NCBI RefSeq assembly: GCF_009833095.1
Contig: NZ_QRCB01000001.1
Span: forward strand, 291,893-355,892
Direction: 5' to 3'
Length of the DNA: 64,000 bases
Origin: Nitrosomonas sp. JL21
GTDB lineage: Bacteria; Pseudomonadota; Gammaproteobacteria; Burkholderiales; Nitrosomonadaceae
Positions 28,744-38,626 of the stretch are shown in pieces. Under the pieces are notes generated by a model that saw nothing but the letters and a program-made list of their open reading frames with translations, was not told the DNA's origin and ran no database searches. Position 1 is the stretch's first letter; the number at the start of each line of letters is the position of its first letter. The translations under genes were made by a program, and so were the position numbers.

Positions 28744-31700
28744 TCATGCCTTGAGCTGCAAGTGTAATTTCTGCAAATTATAAGCTTGCAGCTCGCGTCT
28801 GTTGATGATACCAACGCAGGCTGCGCGTGCGCCGGCTAACGTCGTATAGTAGGTCACTTTTGCTTGAAGTGCGGCATGGCGAATCGAATAGGAATCTCGT
28901 ATGGCGCTGCGCTGATTCTTTACGGTATTGATGATCAGATTGATTTCACCATTCTTAATCATATCCACTATATGGGGGCGGCCTTCGGCAACTTTATTGA
29001 TGGTGATGACATTCACACCGGCTTCTGTTATTGCCGCGGCGGTGCCGCGCGTTGCATAGAGGGTAAATCCAAGTTCTGCGAGATTACGCGCTATCTCTAT
29101 GGCGTGAAGTTTGTCAGATTGACGCACGCTGATGAAAATTTTGCCGGAAGCCGGTAATCGGACATCCGTTGCCAGTTGTGATTTGATGAATGCTTCAGCA
29201 AACGTGGTGCCCATACCCATTACTTCGCCGGTGGATTTCATTTCGGGTCCGAGTATCGTATCCACCCCGGAAAGTTTTATGAATGGAAAAACCGCTTCTT
29301 TGACTGAAAAATATGACGGAATGATTTCTTCTGTAACACCCTGTTCGATCAATGTTCTTCCTGTCATGCAACGTGCGGAAATTTTTGCCAGTTGAAGTCC
29401 GGTGGCTTTGGAAATGAATGGAACAGTACGTGAGGCTCTCGGATTGACTTCCAGGACATACACGACATTATCTTGGATGGCGAATTGCACATTCATTAAA
29501 CCGATGACATTGAGCGCGCGCGCCATCTCTGCAGTTTGGCGACGCAGTTCATCCAGAATTTCAGAGGGCAGATTGAAAGTGGGTAAAGAGCAGGCGGAAT
29601 CACCTGAATGAACGCCTGCCTGTTCGATATGCTCCATGATGCCGCCGATTAGAACAGTTTCTCCATCATAGATGGCATCGACATCCACTTCTGTGGCATT
29701 GGTCAGAAAATGATCCAGTAATACCGGTGAATCGTTGGAAACCTTCACCGCTTCACGCATATAGCGCTCCAGATCAGCTTTTTCATGAACGATTTCCATT
29801 GCGCGCCCGCCCAGCACGTAGCTAGGACGAACTACCAAGGGATAACCGATTTCTTCGGCGGCGGCTAGTGCCGCCTCCGGATTGCGTGCTGTGCGGTTGG
29901 GCGGTTGCCGTAAACCCAGTTGATGCAGCATTTGCTGGAAACGTTCACGATCTTCGGCACAATCGATCATGTCTGGGCTCGTGCCGATAATCGGCACGCC
30001 ATTGGCTTCCAAATCACGGGCAAGCTTGAGAGGAGTTTGTCCACCATACTGTACGATGACGCCGTAGGGTTTTTCCACAGCGACGATTTCCAGTACATCT
30101 TCCAACGTCAATGGCTCAAAATACAGGCGGTCGGATGTATCGTAATCCGTTGATACCGTCTCTGGATTGCAGTTGACCATGATGGTCTCGAATCCATCTT
30201 CGCGTAACGCCAGCGCAGCATGTACGCAGCAATAGTCAAATTCGATTCCCTGACCGATACGGTTCGGGCCACCGCCCAGAACCATGATTTTCTTTTTATG
30301 GATCGGTTGCGCCTCGCACTCGTCTTCATATGTAGAATACAAATACGCCGTACTGGTTGCAAATTCGGCCGCACAGGTATCTACTCGTTTATAGACGGGG
30401 CGCAGGTCGTGTTGATGGCGGAAATCGCGGATGGTCTTCTGTTCGGTATGAAGGAGTTTCGCCAAGCGCCGATCGGAAAAACCGCTGCGTTTAAGTTTGC
30501 GCATCACCAGTTTGTCCAGTGCTTCAAGAGTCGTTGCCGTCAATGCCTGCTCTTGTCTGACTAGATCTTCAATCTGTGTCAGGAACCAGATATCGATATG
30601 AGTGAGCTGGTGAATTTCTTCAATCGATAGCTTGCATCTGAAAGCATCAGCAATATACCAAATTCGTTCTGGACCAGGATTTGCCAGCTCGGTTCGGATG
30701 GTTTCGAGGTTGTCCGTTTTTTCATCCAGACCATCTACACCGGTTTCCAGTCCTCGCAAGGCTTTTTGCAACGATTCCTGGAAAGTGCGTCCGATGGCCA
30801 TGACTTCGCCGACTGATTTCATCTGGGTCGTGAGACGGTCATTGGTTTGCGGGAATTTCTCGAAAGCAAAACGAGGCACTTTGGTGACGACATAATCAAT
30901 AGTGGGTTCAAATGATGCTGGGGTGATGCCGCCGGTGATGTCATTACCTAATTCATTGAGTGTATATCCAACCGCAAGCTTGGCAGCAATCTTGGCAATG
31001 GGGAAACCGGTCGCTTTTGAAGCCAATGCAGACGAACGTGAAACACGAGGATTCATTTCAATGACCAGCATGCGACCATCATCCGGATTAATCGCGAATT
31101 GAACATTGGATCCACCTGTTTCAACGCCGATTTCACGTAATACCGCAATTGATGCATTCCGCATCAATTGATATTCCTTGTCGGTCAGGGTTTGCGCAGG
31201 TGCTACCGTAATGGAGTCGCCGGTATGCACTCCCATCGGATCGACGTTTTCTATGGCGCACACGATAATGCAGTTGTCATTCTTGTCGCGTACCACTTCC
31301 ATTTCGAATTCTTTCCAGCCAATGACGGATTCTTCAATCAACAATTCCTTCGTCGGCGATGTTTCCAAGCCACGTTCGCAGATATTCAGAAATTCTTCGC
31401 GATTGTAGGCAATTCCGCCACCGCTTCCACCCATCGTGAAAGAAGGACGGATAATGACGGGATAGCCTACCATCGCTTGAACTTGCAGCGCTTCCTCCAT
31501 ACTATGAGCTACTGCTGAGCGTGCTGAATGAAGCCCGATGCGCGTCATGGCTTGTTTGAATTTCTCGCGATCTTCTGCTATATCGATGGCTTCGCGGGAT
31601 GCGCCGATCAGTTCGACGTCATATTTCTCCAGTACGCCATGCTTAACCAGGTCGAGAGCGCAATTGAGAGCGGTTTGCCCGCCCATTGTCGGTAAAAGCG

Positions 31701-31953
31701 CTTCTGGCTTCTCGATCTCAATGATTTTTTCCAGCATCGTCCAGGTAATGGGCTCAATATAAGTTGCATCGGCCATTTCCGGATCTGTCATGATGGTAGC
31801 CGGGTTGGAATTGACCAGAATGATGCGGTATCCTTCTTCGCGCAAGGCTTTGCAGGCTTGTACACCGGAATAATCAAATTCGCATGCCTGACCAATGATA
31901 ATGGGTCCGGCACCGATGATGAGTATGGATTTGATGTCGGTACGTTTAGGCAT
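28744..31953 (-). CDS. carB: Carbamoyl-phosphate synthase large chain
   Basis: 1069-residue subunit that makes carbamoyl phosphate from bicarbonate, ammonia (channelled from CarA) and two ATP, for arginine and pyrimidines. The two homologous ATP-grasp halves are plain: [17 protein letters not shown] at the start and [17 protein letters not shown] near residue 565. A C-terminal MGS-like allosteric domain (about 940-1069) follows. E. coli CarB is 1073. It lies 44 bases downstream of carA in the carA-carB-greA order. Confidence 0.98.
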   Translation of the reverse strand: MPKRTDIKSILIIGAGPIIIGQACEFDYSGVQACKALREEGYRIILVNSNPATIMTDPEMADATYIEPITWTMLEKIIEIEKPEALLPTMGGQTALNCALDLVKHGVLEKYDVELIGASREAIDIAEDREKFKQAMTRIGLHSARSAVAHSMEEALQVQAMVGYPVIIRPSFTMGGSGGGIAYNREEFLNICERGLETSPTKELLIEESVIGWKEFEMEVVRDKNDNCIIVCAIENVDPMGVHTGDSITVAPAQTLTDKEYQLMRNASIAVLREIGVETGGSNVQFAINPDDGRMLVIEMNPRVSRSSALASKATGFPIAKIAAKLAVGYTLNELGNDITGGITPASFEPTIDYVVTKVPRFAFEKFPQTNDRLTTQMKSVGEVMAIGRTFQESLQKALRGLETGVDGLDEKTDNLETIRTELANPGPERIWYIADAFRCKLSIEEIHQLTHIDIWFLTQIEDLVRQEQALTATTLEALDKLVMRKLKRSGFSDRRLAKLLHTEQKTIRDFRHQHDLRPVYKRVDTCAAEFATSTAYLYSTYEDECEAQPIHKKKIMVLGGGPNRIGQGIEFDYCCVHAALALREDGFETIMVNCNPETVSTDYDTSDRLYFEPLTLEDVLEIVAVEKPYGVIVQYGGQTPLKLARDLEANGVPIIGTSPDMIDCAEDRERFQQMLHQLGLRQPPNRTARNPEAALAAAEEIGYPLVVRPSYVLGGRAMEIVHEKADLERYMREAVKVSNDSPVLLDHFLTNATEVDVDAIYDGETVLIGGIMEHIEQAGVHSGDSACSLPTFNLPSEILDELRRQTAEMARALNVIGLMNVQFAIQDNVVYVLEVNPRASRTVPFISKATGLQLAKISARCMTGRTLIEQGVTEEIIPSYFSVKEAVFPFIKLSGVDTILGPEMKSTGEVMGMGTTFAEAFIKSQLATDVRLPASGKIFISVRQSDKLHAIEIARNLAELGFTLYATRGTAAAITEAGVNVITINKVAEGRPHIVDMIKNGEINLIINTVKNQRSAIRDSYSIRHAALQAKVTYYTTLAGARAACVGIINRRELQAYNLQKLHLQLKA

Positions 31954-31997
31954 AGTAGGAATGAGTAAACATTGCGTGATGGACAGTCAAGCCATGA

Positions 31998-33143
31998 TTA
32001 AATTCGATTCTTGCGAATTTTCATCAGGTTAATAAAGTGATCGAATAAATAGCCGGCTTCATGCGGGCCGGGACTGGCTTCCGGATGGCCCTGAAAACAA
32101 AATGCAGGCTTATCGGTCAATTCAAACCCTTGCAAGCTGCCATCAAATAGAGAGACATGCGTGATGCGTGCATTAGCCGGCAAAGTGTCAGCATCAACGG
32201 CAAAACCATGGTTCTGGCTGGTGATGATCACTTTTCCACTGCGGAGATCGTGCACAGGATGGTTGGCACCGTGATGGCCAAACTTCATTTTGATGGTTCG
32301 CGCACCCGTGGCTAATCCTAATAATTGATGACCTAAGCAAATACCGAACAGCGGAATATTTTTTTGTAATATCGCTTGGGTAGCAGAGATTGCGTAATCG
32401 CAAGGTTCGGGATCGCCGGGGCCATTGGAGAGAAATACACCGTCGGGCTGAGTTTCCAGAATTTTGTTAGCAGGTGTCTGCGCAGGAAATACGGTTACTT
32501 TGCATCCTCGTTGAGCAAGCTTGCGCAAGATCGTGCGTTTGATACCAAAATCATAAGCGGCGACATGATATTGGGATGGAGAAATCTGGAAACCCGATTC
32601 CAATGACCACTCTCCTTCTGTCCAGGTATAGGGTTGCGGGCAAGTCACCACCTGGGCGAGATCCATTCCAGCCAAACCAGGGAATGCTCTGGCGGCTTGC
32701 AATGCGATATCTTCATTAACATTTCCGGCCATGATGCATCCTGACTGCGCACCTCTTTCCCGCAAGATGCGTGTGAGCTTGCGAGTGTCGATCTCGGCGA
32801 TTGCCACAACATTCTGCTCTTGAAGAAATTTTGATAGTGTTGCTGTTTTGCGATGATTGCTTGCCACTAACGGAAGATCACGGATTACCAGGCCCGCCGC
32901 ATGCACTTTATTGATATTTCCGGATTCGAAATCTTCAGGATTGATACCGGTATTACCGATATGCGGATAAGTCAGGGTGATGATTTGCCGGCAGTATGAT
33001 GGGTCAGTCAAAATTTCCTGATAGCCAGTCATTGCCGTATTAAACGCTACTTCTCCTGTACTGAGACCATCAATACCAATGGAAATGCCATGAAAAATCG
33101 TTCCATCGGCGAGAGCGAGGATGGCATTCTGGCGCTGTGACAC
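31998..33143 (-). CDS. carA: Carbamoyl-phosphate synthase small chain (glutaminase)
   Basis: 381-residue class I glutamine amidotransferase subunit supplying ammonia to CarB. The N-terminal domain begins [13 protein letters not shown]. The C-terminal domain carries the nucleophile in [14 protein letters not shown] and the His-Glu pair in [11 protein letters not shown]. The open frame extends to 33191, but the GTG at 33143 has AAGGAG six bases upstream and gives almost the E. coli length (382), so I use it. The 150-base region upstream has no recognisable PyrR or ArgR site that I can be sure of. Confidence 0.97.
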   Translation of the reverse strand: MSQRQNAILALADGTIFHGISIGIDGLSTGEVAFNTAMTGYQEILTDPSYCRQIITLTYPHIGNTGINPEDFESGNINKVHAAGLVIRDLPLVASNHRKTATLSKFLQEQNVVAIAEIDTRKLTRILRERGAQSGCIMAGNVNEDIALQAARAFPGLAGMDLAQVVTCPQPYTWTEGEWSLESGFQISPSQYHVAAYDFGIKRTILRKLAQRGCKVTVFPAQTPANKILETQPDGVFLSNGPGDPEPCDYAISATQAILQKNIPLFGICLGHQLLGLATGARTIKMKFGHHGANHPVHDLRSGKVIITSQNHGFAVDADTLPANARITHVSLFDGSLQGFELTDKPAFCFQGHPEASPGPHEAGYLFDHFINLMKIRKNRI

Positions 33144-33312
33144 AACAAACTCCTTGGATACTGGCAAGAGGTGAAAAAAGAACCAAGTCAAGAAGTTCTT
33201 TATGGCCTGGCTATTGGAGGAAGGATTATACGTGAAAAGGGTTGGTTTTTCTATGCAGCATCATGTTGCCGCCGAGAGAAATCAAAAGCGGTTTGACCCT
33301 GCAAATGGATCC

Positions 33313-33966
33313 TCATTCCAATCTATACTGAATGGGGGCAGGAGGGGTAAGTATCTTGGGTTTGTCTCGAGCGGCGTCATTGAATGAGGGTAATACCGTC
33401 TCAAGAAAAGGAAATATCAGGTTTGTAGATTCGCTTGTGTGCGTCAGGCCCTGATTGCGAATAATTTTTATAAGATTAAATAGCTGTGCTTGAGGATCAA
33501 ACTCGAAAATTAAGGTATGGGTAATTGCGAATATTTGACTGGTGCTGAAAGGTAAGAAAGGAACATTTTTGGCGCTGAGGTCAGTCACCATCGAACTGAT
33601 TACAATCAGCAGATCTCGTCCATTGAAATAACCTGTTGCGTCAATGGAGTCCAGTCGCCGAGGTAAGCCATCAATTGCCGGAATTCCTGAATATCCAATT
33701 GCTGTGACACTATCAATGCATATGTTATTACTGGTATCGATAACGCGTGGGATACCTCCAGTCAGTGTTAGGCGATAAATGCCTTCTCCTGAATTCTCGA
33801 TGACCTCAAATCTACTTTGGACTAAGCTGGTGGTGTTAGGAGTAATATCATTGGCATTTGTCGCATTCAAGCATTCTAAGCCATCATAAGCGATGGAAGT
33901 ACCTGATACATTATTTTGAAATAATAAGAAAATGGAAAGGAAAGCTAAAGTTTGTATTAGTTTCAC
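33313..33966 (-). CDS. Secreted protein of unknown function
   Basis: I do not recognise this family. With the GTG start at 33966, which has AGGAGA eight bases upstream, it is 217 residues. (An in-frame ATG at 33984 contains that ribosome site and is less likely.) It begins with a clear signal peptide, KLIQTLAFLSIFLLFQNNVSG. The mature part has two cysteines (in GLECLNATN and NNICIDSV) that could form a disulfide, and is rich in Ser, Thr, Ile and Leu with beta-like alternation. It has a proline-rich end. It lies 88 bases downstream of the sphingolipid-type genes on the same strand and could be co-transcribed, but nothing shows a functional link. Confidence 0.6.
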   Translation of the reverse strand: MKLIQTLAFLSIFLLFQNNVSGTSIAYDGLECLNATNANDITPNTTSLVQSRFEVIENSGEGIYRLTLTGGIPRVIDTSNNICIDSVTAIGYSGIPAIDGLPRRLDSIDATGYFNGRDLLIVISSMVTDLSAKNVPFLPFSTSQIFAITHTLIFEFDPQAQLFNLIKIIRNQGLTHTSESTNLIFPFLETVLPSFNDAARDKPKILTPPAPIQYRLE

Positions 33967-34054
33967 GACTTTTCTCCTGACCATGAATCAAATCCATTAA
34001 GCCATGAAGGTATTCAAGAAAGTATCTTCTTATCCAATGGCTGCAATTTAGTAT

Positions 34055-35242
34055 TTATCCGTTTACTAATGAATATAGTTTGGAAAAAGTTTCCCCGACA
34101 TATTTAATCTGCTCTGCCGTATGAGCGGCGTTTACGCTGCATCGTACCAGCGATTTACCTTCCGGCGCTGCTGGCGGCAATATCAAATTCACATAAATAT
34201 TATGCTCGAGCAATTTTTGCCATAGCAGTAACGCTTGCTGCGGTGTATCCACGACGGCTGCAATTACAGGTCCCGGATCAGGTCCCAATTGATAACCTGC
34301 CTCGTTTAGCTGGGCATACAATTGCGTACAATTGCTCCATAACTGCTTGCGTAAATGACTGCCCGTCCGTAACAATTGCAGCGCCGCGCGAGTTGAGGCG
34401 ATCGTTGCGGGCGATGGGGATGCAGTAAAAATATAAGGATGACTTACATAGCGCAGCTGTTCCAATTGAGGGTGATTACTGACGCAGAATCCGCCAATGC
34501 TGCATAGGCTTTTGCTGAATGTGCCGGTAATGAAGTCGACTTCTTCGAGTAGGTCGGTTTGTTCTACCAAGCCTTGTCCAGTTTCTCCGAGGACGCCAAG
34601 AGAATGGGCTTCATCAAGGAGTAAAATGCAATTATAGGCTTTCTTCAGTCTCACAATCTCAGCTAAGGGTGCCTGGTCGCCCAACATGCTATATATGCCT
34701 TCAGCGATTACCAAGGTGGTTTCCGTGCGATCGTCAAGCCGGCGAAGCCGTTTCTCCATATCCACCATATCATTGTGTTTGAAACGAATGATATCTGCAC
34801 CGCTGAGAACACAGCCATCATAAATACTTGCATGAGAGTCGCCATCAATCAATACAGTATCACCCGGGCCAACCAATCCGGAGATAGTGCCTAAATTTGC
34901 TTGATAGCCGGTGGTAAAAACGATGCCGGAACTGCAACGGTAGAATTCGGCAAATTCTTTTTCGAGAGCGCGATGACCATAGTAGCTGCCGTTGGCCATG
35001 CGTGATCCGGTTGTGCCGGTGCCTTCTTTATCAATGGCTTCATGCGCTGCTTGGATACACTCAGGAGCAAATGTCAATCCCAGATAATTGTTAGTACCTA
35101 ATAAAAGTACGCGGCGATTTCCAATTCTGGCTTCAGTTGCGGAATAAACTTCTTCGATGGGAATGCCAAAAGCACCAATGCCATCTGGTAAAAGCGCTTT
35201 TCTTGCGGCTGCGGCAGAATCTAATTTCTCGAGTAAATTCAT
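34055..35242 (-). CDS. spt: Alpha-oxoamine synthase, serine palmitoyltransferase-like
   Basis: 395-residue PLP enzyme of the alpha-oxoamine synthase family (SPT, KBL, BioF, HemA). Residues include DGDSHASIYDGC (the His that stacks on PLP), LLLDEAHSLGVLG, the PLP lysine in GTFSKSLCSIGGF, and SNHPQLEQLRYVSHPYIFTAS. That last stretch closely resembles soluble Sphingomonas serine palmitoyltransferase as I remember it. By family it would condense serine with an acyl thioester to 3-ketosphinganine. An adjacent acyl carrier protein and acyl ligase support this over BioF or KBL. It overlaps the acp stop (TAATG). Substrate amino acid and acyl donor are inferred. Confidence 0.8.
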   Translation of the reverse strand: MNLLEKLDSAAAARKALLPDGIGAFGIPIEEVYSATEARIGNRRVLLLGTNNYLGLTFAPECIQAAHEAIDKEGTGTTGSRMANGSYYGHRALEKEFAEFYRCSSGIVFTTGYQANLGTISGLVGPGDTVLIDGDSHASIYDGCVLSGADIIRFKHNDMVDMEKRLRRLDDRTETTLVIAEGIYSMLGDQAPLAEIVRLKKAYNCILLLDEAHSLGVLGETGQGLVEQTDLLEEVDFITGTFSKSLCSIGGFCVSNHPQLEQLRYVSHPYIFTASPSPATIASTRAALQLLRTGSHLRKQLWSNCTQLYAQLNEAGYQLGPDPGPVIAAVVDTPQQALLLWQKLLEHNIYVNLILPPAAPEGKSLVRCSVNAAHTAEQIKYVGETFSKLYSLVNG

Positions 35243-35496
35243 TATGATGTTGATTTAATTTTATATACCAGATCAGCTAGTTGACGAACGGTTTGGACAT
35301 CGGTCAACCCATTAATTGGAATTGAAATATCGAAAGTATCTTCGATCTCCATAATCAGATTAAGAAGTTTGATGGAATCGATAGACAGTTGGGTAATTAA
35401 ATTAATGTCCGGTGTAATGGGTAACTCGGAGTTAGTTAATGTACTGAGACGATCACAGAGCAATCGCAAAATTTCATCATAGTCGCTGTCGGTCAT
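35242..35496 (-). CDS. Acyl carrier protein (specialised, sphingolipid-type cluster)
   Basis: 84-residue four-helix carrier. The phosphopantetheine serine lies in QLSIDSIKLLNLIMEIED (DSI in place of the usual DSL), followed by FDISIPING. It is acidic in the first half and clearly distinct from housekeeping AcpP. Placed between the reductase and the SPT-like gene, it probably presents the acyl chain to SPT, like AcpR in Caulobacter. The stop overlaps the spt start by one base. The upstream ribosome site is poor. Confidence 0.85.
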   Translation of the reverse strand: MTDSDYDEILRLLCDRLSTLTNSELPITPDINLITQLSIDSIKLLNLIMEIEDTFDISIPINGLTDVQTVRQLADLVYKIKSTS

Positions 35497-35522
35497 AAAT
35501 TGGAACAGTAAATTGTTTAAAA

Positions 35523-36437
35523 TTAGATTACTTTGGGCAAAATATCATGTAAGCGAATTTTTGGCTGCCAATGGGGAAGGACATCCTCCAGAGGCGCATT
35601 ATCACATACCCAGTTATTATGTTGTAACTCATTAACTTTTCCTGGTGTTAGCATGGGGGAATAATGCAACACTCGAGACAACCGTAAATTTAATGCCGCG
35701 ATACTTCTCATGAAAAAATCGGGGATTTGTATGCAATGAATTGGCCTTTTCCATACTTTTTGCGCCAAAATAGCTAATTCTGCATAGCTATAACCGTTGG
35801 GCATGCCGTCATCCAATTCAAAAGTTTGATTGATTGTTACAGGACAATTCAACCACGCTCGAATGGCGCTCACTAGATCATGGACATGAATCAATCCAAA
35901 GCGATTGTTGATGCTTCCGAAAACCGGCAGAATCCCCCGATGCATCGCTTGAAATAGAGGTTTTAGTTCTTTGTCGCCAGGGCCGTAAACTGCTGTTGGC
36001 CTAAATATCGTAAATTGCAATAGATCAGAATGTTGGTAAAACTCTTGCTCAGATAGATATTTGCTTTGTGCATACCAGGATAGCTCAGGTTGTCTGGCAG
36101 CTAGGGATGATAAATACAAGAAACGAGGATGTTGCGTTTGGTTGAGTACAACTGATAAAAGATTTTTAGTTCCTTCAATATTGATATGTTCAAATTCTCG
36201 AAAAGAGCTTCCTTTTACAGTTGCGGCACAATGAATAACAAACGCTGCATCATTTGTTAAATGATGCAGCGCAGTTAAATTATCTAAATCGCCTTTGATC
36301 CATACAAGTGATTCATCGTCAGAATATGAATCACGCCGGGTAAGAGCCCTAACTTTCCACCCATCGTGAATGAGCTCTTGAATCAGTACACTTCCAATAA
36401 ACCCAGTAGCCCCAGTTACCGCTACTAGTTTAGACAT
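35523..36437 (-). CDS. NAD-dependent epimerase/dehydratase family reductase (CerR-like)
   Basis: 304-residue extended short-chain dehydrogenase. The Rossmann motif VTGATGFIGSVLI is at the N-terminus, YLSSLAAR supplies the serine and SWYAQSKYLSEQ the YxxxK catalytic pair, followed by FRPTAVYGPGDKE. In the Caulobacter sphingolipid locus a protein of this family (CerR) reduces the 3-keto group after N-acylation. The same position beside spt and acp makes that role likely here, by inference. Other uses of the family, such as nucleotide-sugar epimerases, cannot be excluded from sequence alone. It is six bases after the acyl ligase gene. Confidence 0.75.
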   Translation of the reverse strand: MSKLVAVTGATGFIGSVLIQELIHDGWKVRALTRRDSYSDDESLVWIKGDLDNLTALHHLTNDAAFVIHCAATVKGSSFREFEHINIEGTKNLLSVVLNQTQHPRFLYLSSLAARQPELSWYAQSKYLSEQEFYQHSDLLQFTIFRPTAVYGPGDKELKPLFQAMHRGILPVFGSINNRFGLIHVHDLVSAIRAWLNCPVTINQTFELDDGMPNGYSYAELAILAQKVWKRPIHCIQIPDFFMRSIAALNLRLSRVLHYSPMLTPGKVNELQHNNWVCDNAPLEDVLPHWQPKIRLHDILPKVI

Positions 36438-36443
36438 AGGTAA

Positions 36444-38267
36444 TTATCGATCACCTGATTCCATGAAGGATAATTGATGTTCCAAATTCGTTCTTTGAAT
36501 ATAGCCCTGTTTTGCAGCAAAACGTGAGAGTTTTCCCGAAGAAGTTCTGGGTAAAGTATGCGGAGCCACTAATTCGACAACGCAATTTACGCCAAAAGCC
36601 ATATAAACCAGTTGCTGCAATCTCGTTATCAGGGACTGCCGTTCCGCCACCGAAGTAAGTCTGCATTCAATCACTAATACTATCGTTGTGGTTCCATCTT
36701 CATCATTAACACCAAATACAGAAGCTTCACGTGATCTTACTTCAGGTTGCAATTCGGCCAATTCTTCTATGTCTTGTGCACGAATATTGCGACCGTTAAC
36801 GATGATTACATCAGTTCGCCGTCCAGTGATAAAAAGATCTCCTTCAAATAGAAATCCGATATCGCCAGTATCCAACCAGTTACCTGATTTTAGTGCTTTG
36901 TGGGTTTCTTCAGGGTTATTAAAATACCCTGTCATAACGCTATTCCCTTGCACTAGAACACTACCTACCATCATTTCCGATAATTGGCGACCATCTTCAT
37001 CGACTATTTTAACGGTATGACCGGGTATTGGACGACCACAATTTACAAACTCATTCTGTTTACGACCATCAGCTTGCAATCTTGCCGCCATTCTTTTGTC
37101 AATTAATGTCTTATGATCAATCTGGATGCTTTTGCATCCTTGGCCAACTTTTGAAAAGGTAACAGCCAGCGTTGATTCAGCGAGACCATAACAAGGTAAA
37201 AAAGCTTTTTCGTTAAATCCTGCTGAAGCAAATTTTTCAGCAAAATTTCTCAATATTTCAGGACGAATCATTTCTGCTCCGATACCTGCGGCTCGCCATG
37301 AACTTAGATCTAACTCTTTAAGATCTGACTCTCTTGCACGCATCGTACATAGCTTCAATCCAAAAGGCTGACTAAATGCAATAGAACACCGATTGCGACT
37401 TATCATACGTAACCACTGCAATGGCCGAATTGCAAAATCTCTGGTAGCAAGATAATCAACTGAAATCTGTGTAACCATCGGCGCTAAAACTAATCCAACC
37501 AATCCCATATCATGATAAAAAGGTAGCCAAGAAGCTGAACGATCATCAGGTTTTACTTCCAGTCCATATCGGACAATCCCTTGCAAATTGCACATGAGGG
37601 CGCGTTCAGTAATGACCACGCCTCTGGGAGTGCGTGTACTGCCAGAGGTAAACTGCAAATAGGCGGTTTCATTGGGGTGGTTTGCCTGAAACTCGATATC
37701 AAGTCTAGGTAATTGCTGTAGCTTTTCTGGGGTTCCACTCCATTGTACAGACGTTGTGCCTTCTACAGCTTCTTGTAAAAAATGGAAATAATCGAGATTT
37801 GCGAGAGCAATGCTTGCTTGACTACTTTCAAGCATCCCTCTTAATTGTTGAACGTATATCTCATGACTTCCCAGATTGACTGGAATAGGCATTGCAAAAG
37901 GAACTAAACCAGCATAGCGACATGCAAAGAACAACTCGACAAATTCAGGCGAGGTATCAGCAATGATTGCAACACGGCTACCTCGAGGCAAATTAAAGTT
38001 ATATAAACGCTGAGCTAAAATGCGAGCATTCTGTCTTAATGAATGGTAAGGAAGAACAGAACGCAAATTCCCTCTTGCATCATAAAAATTATATCCAGTC
38101 ACTCCATTTGCGGCGTACTCTAAAGCATCTGTTAGCGTAGCAAAATTCGCTAACCGTTGAGCAACCGTATTAGGAGTTGGTGTCGGTGTTAAATGTAATT
38201 CGCTTGAAGGTTGAGAATTAAACGCTTGCGTTAGCGGAGCGTTCAACTTGGTTATTGTCGAACTCAA
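36444..38267 (-). CDS. Fatty acyl-AMP ligase / acyl-ACP synthetase
   Basis: 607-residue ANL adenylating enzyme. The P-loop-like YLQFTSGSTRTPRGVVIT and the FAAL-type phrases SWLPFYHDMGLVG and FLPCYGLAESTLAVTFS are visible; LDTGDIGFLFEGDLFITGR and the C-terminal GKLSRF lysine region follow. FAALs activate fatty acids as acyl-AMP and pass them to a carrier protein rather than CoA, which fits the adjacent ACP. The start is TTG with GAGGGG upstream; it is the first gene of the minus-strand operon. In Caulobacter an equivalent acyl-ACP synthetase belongs to the sphingolipid locus. Confidence 0.85.
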   Translation of the reverse strand: MSSTITKLNAPLTQAFNSQPSSELHLTPTPTPNTVAQRLANFATLTDALEYAANGVTGYNFYDARGNLRSVLPYHSLRQNARILAQRLYNFNLPRGSRVAIIADTSPEFVELFFACRYAGLVPFAMPIPVNLGSHEIYVQQLRGMLESSQASIALANLDYFHFLQEAVEGTTSVQWSGTPEKLQQLPRLDIEFQANHPNETAYLQFTSGSTRTPRGVVITERALMCNLQGIVRYGLEVKPDDRSASWLPFYHDMGLVGLVLAPMVTQISVDYLATRDFAIRPLQWLRMISRNRCSIAFSQPFGLKLCTMRARESDLKELDLSSWRAAGIGAEMIRPEILRNFAEKFASAGFNEKAFLPCYGLAESTLAVTFSKVGQGCKSIQIDHKTLIDKRMAARLQADGRKQNEFVNCGRPIPGHTVKIVDEDGRQLSEMMVGSVLVQGNSVMTGYFNNPEETHKALKSGNWLDTGDIGFLFEGDLFITGRRTDVIIVNGRNIRAQDIEELAELQPEVRSREASVFGVNDEDGTTTIVLVIECRLTSVAERQSLITRLQQLVYMAFGVNCVVELVAPHTLPRTSSGKLSRFAAKQGYIQRTNLEHQLSFMESGDR

Positions 38268-38626
38268 GATCTTCCCCTCGAAGTAATAGTACTTGTCATC
38301 TTGCTTTCAATAGCAAGAAATTCTGGTTGAGCGTGCCAACTCTGATCATTAACTTTAAATAATGCACTTTTTGCTGGCTGGAAAATTTTCATTCAAACGC
38401 TTACCGCTGACATTGCTTAAAAAATATAAGTGTGTCATATTTGACCACAACGCAGCTTATATAAGGTGCTTTTTCCTGTCAAGGCGATAATAGCCGGATG
38501 TTGCATAATAGCAACAGATCTGCGGAAAATTCTTTTTGACCTACATGAAATGATAAATAACTCCGAAGTACATTACTTCTTACTTCAAATTCTCGGGCTA
38601 CTCGTAATTTAAAATAGTAATGTCGA
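38268..38626. other. Divergent intergenic region between acyl ligase and ABC-F genes
   Basis: 359 AT-rich bases with no gene. Two small hairpins are visible: CTTGCT-ttcaat-AGCAAG (38300-38317), in the leader of the acyl ligase gene, and TGTTGC-ataata-GCAACA (38499-38516). TTGACC at 38536-38541 might be a -35 for the plus-strand gene but lacks a good -10. Promoters for both directions must lie here; I cannot place them. Confidence 0.35.
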
